Of a stretch of 64,000 nt of DNA, positions 60,052-64,000 are shown piece by piece. The DNA is from an uncultured Collinsella sp. GTDB taxonomy: Bacteria; Actinomycetota; Coriobacteriia; Coriobacteriales; Coriobacteriaceae. The notes beneath the pieces are model-generated. The model did not search any database. It had not been told where the DNA came from and was given only the letters and a program-made list of their open reading frames with translations. Where the stretch lies: contig UQHV01000014.1 in assembly GCA_900540895.1 (NCBI GenBank), positions 1 to 64,000 of the forward strand, in the 5' to 3' direction. Position 1 is the first letter of the stretch, and the number at the start of each line of letters is the position of its first letter. Position numbers and translations under genes: made by a program.

Positions 60052-60287
60052 AGCAGCTCCTCTAACGGCCGGATAAACCGGTGTGTAACCTTATTGAGAA
60101 GTCTACGGTCCCGCGCGGACACAAATACATCCTGTCTGCGTCCTTCAATCGTTTGCCTCAACGCTTGCGCGACAGAACGCTTGCAGATAAGATAGGAACA
60201 CGGATGGCACCCGTTGCCGCGGGTCTTGCCAACTCCGATACACGTTTTCATCGTGAGAAGTGGCCGTCTTCGCTTACGCGGGGGCGG

Positions 60288-60371
60288 CTATTTCATTCGG
60301 CCGATAAACAGACCGAGTTCGATAGCCGCAATCAACAACGCCAATAACGAAATAACATCGCTTACGTTCAT
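60288..60371 (-). CDS. Small hydrophobic peptide, 27 aa
   Basis: An ORF on the minus strand from ATG 60371 to TAG 60288. It opens MNVSDVISLL and closes ELGLFIGRMK; residues 6-24 form a hydrophobic helix, followed by a positive end. The ribosome site AGAAGGGA lies 7 bases before the ATG. The layout (short Ser/Asp start, one helix, GRxK end) resembles the tiny holin-like or type I toxin-like peptides of Gram-positive bacteria. No antisense antitoxin promoter was identified. It lies between the aldehyde dehydrogenase terminator and the HIRAN gene. Confidence 0.5.
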   Translation of the reverse strand: MNVSDVISLLALLIAAIELGLFIGRMK

Positions 60372-60434
60372 ACCAAATCCCTTCTAAAGGGAGTTGGCCC
60401 ATCCGTGCTCCATAACAGTAGTCTAACGCAAAAT

Positions 60435-60468
60435 GCAGGTAATAGGAACACTTGTTCGTATTACCTGC
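60435..60468 (-). terminator. Terminator of the aldehyde dehydrogenase gene
   Basis: Perfect ten-base arms gcaggtaata and tattacctgc with an inner gaaca..tgttc pairing, 9 bases after the stop codon. On the minus strand ATTTTGCG follows. Confidence 0.7.
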
Positions 60469-60476
60469 GCCCTTTT

Positions 60477-61856
60477 CTAATGCACAAACATGCGCACGAA
60501 CTTGTGCTTCCAGCTTGCGTAGGGCGCATACCGAAACGGCACGTCCAGCCAAGTTGCCTTGTTCACGATGCTCTTCTTGTGGCTAAACGTATCGAAGCTC
60601 TCGCGTCCATGGTACTGCCCCATACCGCTCGCGCCCATGCCGCCAAAGCCCATATGGCTCGTAGCCAAGTGCATGATCGTGTCGTTGACACAGCCGCCGC
60701 CAAAGGGCACGTAGCGCACAAAGCGTTGCTGAACCGAACGGTCCTGGCTAAAGATATACAGGGCCAGCGGCGTCGGACGATCCGTAATAAACGTCTCGGC
60801 CTCGTCTAGGCTCTCAAACGTCAGCACCGGCAAGATGGGACCGAAGATCTCCTCCTGCATCACGGCGTCATCGGGGGTCACGCCGTCTAGGATCGTCGGC
60901 TCAATCTTGAGCGACGACTCGCGCGCCGTGCCTCCCAGCACGACCTTATCGGGATCGATCAGCCCGCGCACGCGCGCAAAATGCTTGGCGTTGACGATAT
61001 GCCCGTAGTCCTCGTTATCGAGCGGATGCTCGCCAAACATACGGCGGGCCTCTTCCCTGATGAGGTCCAGCAGCTCGTCGTGCACGCGCGCATCGACCAG
61101 CAGGTAGTCGGGCGCCACGCAGGTCTGCCCCACGTTGAGCCATTTACCAAAGGCGATACGCCGCGCCGCAACCTTCAAGTTTGCCGTCGCATCCACGATG
61201 CAGGGGCTCTTGCCGCCCAGCTCAAGCGTCACGGGCGTGAGGTTTTTACTCGCGCGCTCCATGACGAGCTTGCCGACCGGAACGCTACCGGTAAAGAAGA
61301 TCTTGTCCCAGCACTCATCGAGCAACGCTTCGTTCTCGGCGCGCCCGCCCTCGACAACCGTCACCAGGCGCGGATCAAATGCCTCTTCACAGATTTGCTT
61401 GAGCACCGCGCTCGATGCCGGAGCATAGGCACTCGGCTTGATGACCACGGTATTGCCCGCGGCAAGGGCGCCGGCGAGCGGCTCGAGTGTTAGCAAAAAC
61501 GGGTAGTTCCACGGAGCCATGATGAGCGTGACGCCATAGGGCACGGCTTGCGTTTTGCACGCGCTCACGGCGTTGGCAAGGTCACACGGACGCAGGCGCG
61601 GACGACTCCATCGAGCCACGTGAGCGATCTGATGACGAATCTCGGAAAGCGACGTGCCGATCTCGCACATATATGCCTCGTCATGCGACTTTCCCAAATC
61701 GGTCTTGAGTGCATGGGCAATATCGGCCTCGTGCGCCCGTACCGCATCGCGTAAACTCACGAGCGCGCGACGTCGGGCATCAACATCAAACGTAGCGTGC
61801 GTTTTAAAGTAAGTGCGCTGATCGCCGACGATGCGCGCAATTTCCTCGGTGTTCAT
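60477..61856 (-). CDS. Aldehyde dehydrogenase family protein
   Basis: A 459-aa NAD(P)-dependent dehydrogenase. It has APWNYPFLLTLEPLAGALAA, TLELGGKSPCIVD with the general-base Glu near 214, and NVGQTCVAPDYLLVD with the catalytic Cys near 244. The C-terminus is slightly hydrophobic/basic (YASWKHKFVRMFVH), as in class 3-like fatty aldehyde dehydrogenases. The length and the PFGGGCVNDTIMHLATSHMGFGG stretch (as PFGGGCVNDTIMHL and ATSHMGFGG) also fit that class. ATG lies behind GGAGGG. It follows the iron alcohol dehydrogenase with a 9-base gap; together they could convert alcohols to acids or in reverse. Confidence 0.93.
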   Translation of the reverse strand: MNTEEIARIVGDQRTYFKTHATFDVDARRRALVSLRDAVRAHEADIAHALKTDLGKSHDEAYMCEIGTSLSEIRHQIAHVARWSRPRLRPCDLANAVSACKTQAVPYGVTLIMAPWNYPFLLTLEPLAGALAAGNTVVIKPSAYAPASSAVLKQICEEAFDPRLVTVVEGGRAENEALLDECWDKIFFTGSVPVGKLVMERASKNLTPVTLELGGKSPCIVDATANLKVAARRIAFGKWLNVGQTCVAPDYLLVDARVHDELLDLIREEARRMFGEHPLDNEDYGHIVNAKHFARVRGLIDPDKVVLGGTARESSLKIEPTILDGVTPDDAVMQEEIFGPILPVLTFESLDEAETFITDRPTPLALYIFSQDRSVQQRFVRYVPFGGGCVNDTIMHLATSHMGFGGMGASGMGQYHGRESFDTFSHKKSIVNKATWLDVPFRYAPYASWKHKFVRMFVH

Positions 61857-61865
61857 GGCACCCTC

Positions 61866-63086
61866 CTAGTTCTCGTCCTCAAACATACCACCCGCGACGA
61901 CCTCGTACATACGCTCGAGCTCCAAGCGGTCCATCAAAAGCGGAACGGGGTACAGCGGATTGGCCTCGGCATCGGCATGCGCCGCCATCTCGGGAATGTC
62001 GGAGCGGCGAATGCCCGAGACATATTTGGGGATTCCCAGGATCTCGTTCATGCGGTCGACCCAATCGAAAAAGGCCTCGGCCGCAAGACTATCCTGCGCG
62101 GTAGCCGGCGCAATGCCCGCCATGCGAGCAAGATCGGCAAGCTTGGGGGCGGCGGCGTCACCATAAGCGCGAAGCATGTGCGGCAGGATGATCGCGTTGG
62201 CCAAACCGTGCGGAATTCCGTATCGGCCGCCCAGACTGTGCGCGATGGCATGCACATATCCGACATAGGAGCGGGTAAACGCAACGCCCGCCTTATACGC
62301 CGCCGAAAGCATATTGCGACGAGCGCGCATGTCGTCACCATGCTCATAGGCCTCGAGCAAATTGTCGTGGATAAGCTGCACCGCCTGTCGCGCCATCTTG
62401 CGCGTATAGGGCGTGGTGCTTCGCCCGATAAAGGCCTCGACGGCATGCGTCAGGGCATCCATACCCGTCTGCCCCGTAATGGAGGCGGGCAGACCGCGCG
62501 TAAACTCGGGGTCGTGCACCGCAAAGCGCGGAATAAGCACAAAGTCGTTAATGGGGTACTTGTAGTGCGTCCCGTCATCGGTAATTACCGCCGCAAGCGT
62601 GACTTCGCTTCCCGTACCGGCGGTAGTGGGAACGGCGATGAGCAGCGGCAGGCGACGATGAATCCGCAGCAGGCCGCGCATCTTGTTGATGGGCTTGTTT
62701 GGCTGCGCAATGCGTGCGCCCACGCCCTTGGCACAGTCCATGGCCGAGCCACCGCCAAAGCCGATAATGGCCTGGCAGGCGCTCTCTCGATACAGGGACG
62801 CCGCTTCTTCCACGTTTGAAACCGTGGGGTTTGCACGCGTTTCGGCATAGACCGTAACGCCAATCCCCCTGGATGCGAGCGCCGTCTCGAGCGGTGCCGT
62901 GAGCCCCAGACGGGCAATGCCGGGATCCGTCACGATAAGGACCTTCTGGATCGAGCGCTTTTGAAGCACCGCGGGCACATCCTCGGCATGCTCTAAAATG
63001 CGCGGCTCGGTATAGGGCAGGATCGGCAATGCAATGCGAAAAACCGTCTGATATGTTCGGCACCAGGCACGACGGGCTAGATGCAT
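61866..63086 (-). CDS. Iron-containing alcohol dehydrogenase
   Basis: A 406-aa type III alcohol dehydrogenase. NAD-binding GFGGGSAMDCAKGVGARIA near residue 115, TTAGTGSEVTLAAVI, and the iron-site regions MDALTHAVEAFIGR and GYVHAIAHSLGGRYGIPHG near 260-280. The N-terminal ~30 residues (MHLARRAWCRTYQTVFRIA) extend beyond some members but are preceded by a good AAGGAG site. It is the first gene of a two-gene unit with the aldehyde dehydrogenase. A perfect inverted repeat 19 bases before the start may control it. Confidence 0.93.
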   Translation of the reverse strand: MHLARRAWCRTYQTVFRIALPILPYTEPRILEHAEDVPAVLQKRSIQKVLIVTDPGIARLGLTAPLETALASRGIGVTVYAETRANPTVSNVEEAASLYRESACQAIIGFGGGSAMDCAKGVGARIAQPNKPINKMRGLLRIHRRLPLLIAVPTTAGTGSEVTLAAVITDDGTHYKYPINDFVLIPRFAVHDPEFTRGLPASITGQTGMDALTHAVEAFIGRSTTPYTRKMARQAVQLIHDNLLEAYEHGDDMRARRNMLSAAYKAGVAFTRSYVGYVHAIAHSLGGRYGIPHGLANAIILPHMLRAYGDAAAPKLADLARMAGIAPATAQDSLAAEAFFDWVDRMNEILGIPKYVSGIRRSDIPEMAAHADAEANPLYPVPLLMDRLELERMYEVVAGGMFEDEN

Positions 63087-63104
63087 AAAGGAAACTCCTT
63101 CATT

Positions 63105-63120
63105 TGTTGATAGGTCAACA
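63105..63120. promoter_or_regulatory. Candidate operator for the adh-aldh pair
   Basis: Perfect inverted repeat TGTTGA-tagg-TCAACA, 19 bases upstream of the alcohol dehydrogenase ATG. Another half-site, atcaacat, lies near 63178. This fits a dimeric repressor binding near the transcription start. The regulator is not encoded nearby. Confidence 0.5.
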
Positions 63121-63342
63121 TTTGCTCGCCCGATTGTACTCAGCGGCGGTCAAAGACGGCCTGCCAATCGTTAATCAATCAACATCTTTATAGCTCGAAA
63201 TTGTTTTATTAAAAATCATTCCTAATAGGCTTCACATTTGGTTGCATTTATGGATAATAGAACTCGTCAAGACGCACGTCCGGAGAGGGCCCTTACGGGA
63301 CCGGACGAGCGCACAATCGCCATCGATCGAAAGGATCGAATC

Positions 63343-63903
63343 ATGAAGTTTGTTTGCCCCGTTTGCGGTTATGTGGAAGAGTTCGACGGCGACCAACTGC
63401 CCGAGGACTTCAAGTGCCCCCAGTGCGGCGTTCCCGGTTCTCGTTTCCTGAAGCAGGAGGAGGGTCAGCTCGAGTGGGCTGCCGAGCACGTCGTGGGCGT
63501 CGCCAAGATGGAGGGCGTCTCCGAGGACATCGTTGCCGACCTGCGCGCCAACTTTGAGGGCGAGTGCTCCGAGGTCGGTATGTACCTGGCCATGGCTCGC
63601 GTCGCTCATCGCGAGGGCTATCCCGAGATCGGCCTGTACTGGGAGAAGGCTGCCCACGAGGAGGCCGAGCATGCCGCCAAGTTCGCTGAGCTCCTGGGCG
63701 AGGTCGTGACCGACTCCACCAAGAAGAACCTCGAGATGCGCGTTGAGGCTGAGAACGGCGCCACCGCCGGCAAGACCGATCTTGCCAAGCGCGCCAAGGC
63801 CGCTGGCCTCGATGCCATCCACGACACCGTGCACGAGATGGCTCGCGACGAGGCCCGCCACGGCAAGGCTTTCGCCGGCCTGCTCAAGCGCTACTTTGGC
63901 TAA
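63343..63903 (+). CDS. rbr: Reverse rubrerythrin
   Basis: A 186-aa non-haem iron protein that detoxifies hydrogen peroxide in anaerobes. The order is reversed compared with classical rubrerythrin: a rubredoxin-like domain comes first (CPVCGYVEEF and CPQCGVPGS, two CxxC pairs), then a ferritin-like di-iron domain with EGECSEVGMYLAMARVA, KAAHEEAEHAAKF and HEMARDEARHGKAF carrying the ExxH motifs. Reverse rubrerythrins of clostridia are the terminal oxidase/peroxidase part of NADH-dependent chains. ATG 63343 follows GAAAGGA. The upstream 63121-63342 is AT-rich and contains its promoter, but no clear PerR box. Confidence 0.93.
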   Translation: MKFVCPVCGYVEEFDGDQLPEDFKCPQCGVPGSRFLKQEEGQLEWAAEHVVGVAKMEGVSEDIVADLRANFEGECSEVGMYLAMARVAHREGYPEIGLYWEKAAHEEAEHAAKFAELLGEVVTDSTKKNLEMRVEAENGATAGKTDLAKRAKAAGLDAIHDTVHEMARDEARHGKAFAGLLKRYFG

Positions 63904-63937
63904 GCCAACCGCCTGAGACATAACCTCAAGCTTGATG

Positions 63938-63967
63938 AGGCCCGGACCGTATTGGTTCGGGCCTTTT
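63938..63967 (+). terminator. Terminator of the rubrerythrin gene
   Basis: Stem aggcccgga / ttcgggcct with loop ccgtattgg, followed by TTTTTCG, 34 bases after the stop. Confidence 0.85.
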
Positions 63968-64000
63968 TCGTGCCTCATGAACTTGTTAACGCCCTGAAAT

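Noticed and set aside
63190..63240. PerR/Fur box upstream of rubrerythrin
   Set aside because: The AT-rich tattaaaaatcattcctaata has only weak dyad symmetry and does not fit a 7-1-7 box well.

Overview
The window reads as one contiguous piece of a high-GC (roughly 60 %) Coriobacteriia chromosome, most likely Collinsella. This assignment is an inference from overall protein character (RecJ-helicase fusion, DUF3516 helicase, strict-anaerobe enzymes, LAxTG sortase signal) and from base composition; no species was identified. Coding density is high, most starts have clear Shine-Dalgarno sites, and there is no phage integrase, transposase or CRISPR array.

Layout. 1-2030: translation genes infC-rpmI-rplT (minus strand) and a tRNA-Leu(CAA) whose 3' end and terminator are duplicated downstream. 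2068-11246: a transglutaminase-like protein, class II aldolase, an MBL-fold hydrolase, the bifunctional (p)ppGpp enzyme, and RecJ fused to a RecQ-like helicase. 11521-14028: a BASS-family transporter, a GalT/HIT-like DUF4931 protein and CutC. 14204-19532: a complete branched-chain amino-acid ABC importer (livJ-H-M-G-F) plus the remnant of a second substrate-binding gene. 19783-28963: homoserine dehydrogenase, a BaiA-like SDR, a CPA2 antiporter, purL and an EamA exporter. 29154-35621: a GGDEF protein, a KdgT-type permease, AzlCD, an HD phosphohydrolase, and an FAD dehydrogenase-EtfB-EtfA operon of the electron-bifurcating lactate dehydrogenase type (its regions extend to 37225). 37572-40778: a four/five-gene cell-surface locus with one LAQTG sortase substrate and one WxL-like protein. 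40897-47319: a DUF554 protein and a three-gene TerB / DUF2791 ATPase / Lhr-like helicase operon that matches the Shango phage-defence system. 47346-57000: spermidine-synthase-like protein, Elp3, an XRE regulator with a DUF4097 protein, two methyltransferases (one TrmB) and a DUF3516 helicase. 57017-63903: DUF2130 protein, metallophosphoesterase, a small charged protein, a HIRAN protein, a 27-residue hydrophobic ORF, an aldehyde/alcohol dehydrogenase pair and a reverse rubrerythrin.

The most unusual non-coding feature is a set of long palindromes sitting just after stop codons: a tandem array of four units at 22187-22422 and single hairpins at 3641-3732, 14087-14155, 54011-54133 and 58862-58914. 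Some share GGGAC-type cores and look like REP/REPIN elements. The strongest candidate system is the Shango-like operon; the least characterised one is the surface-protein locus.
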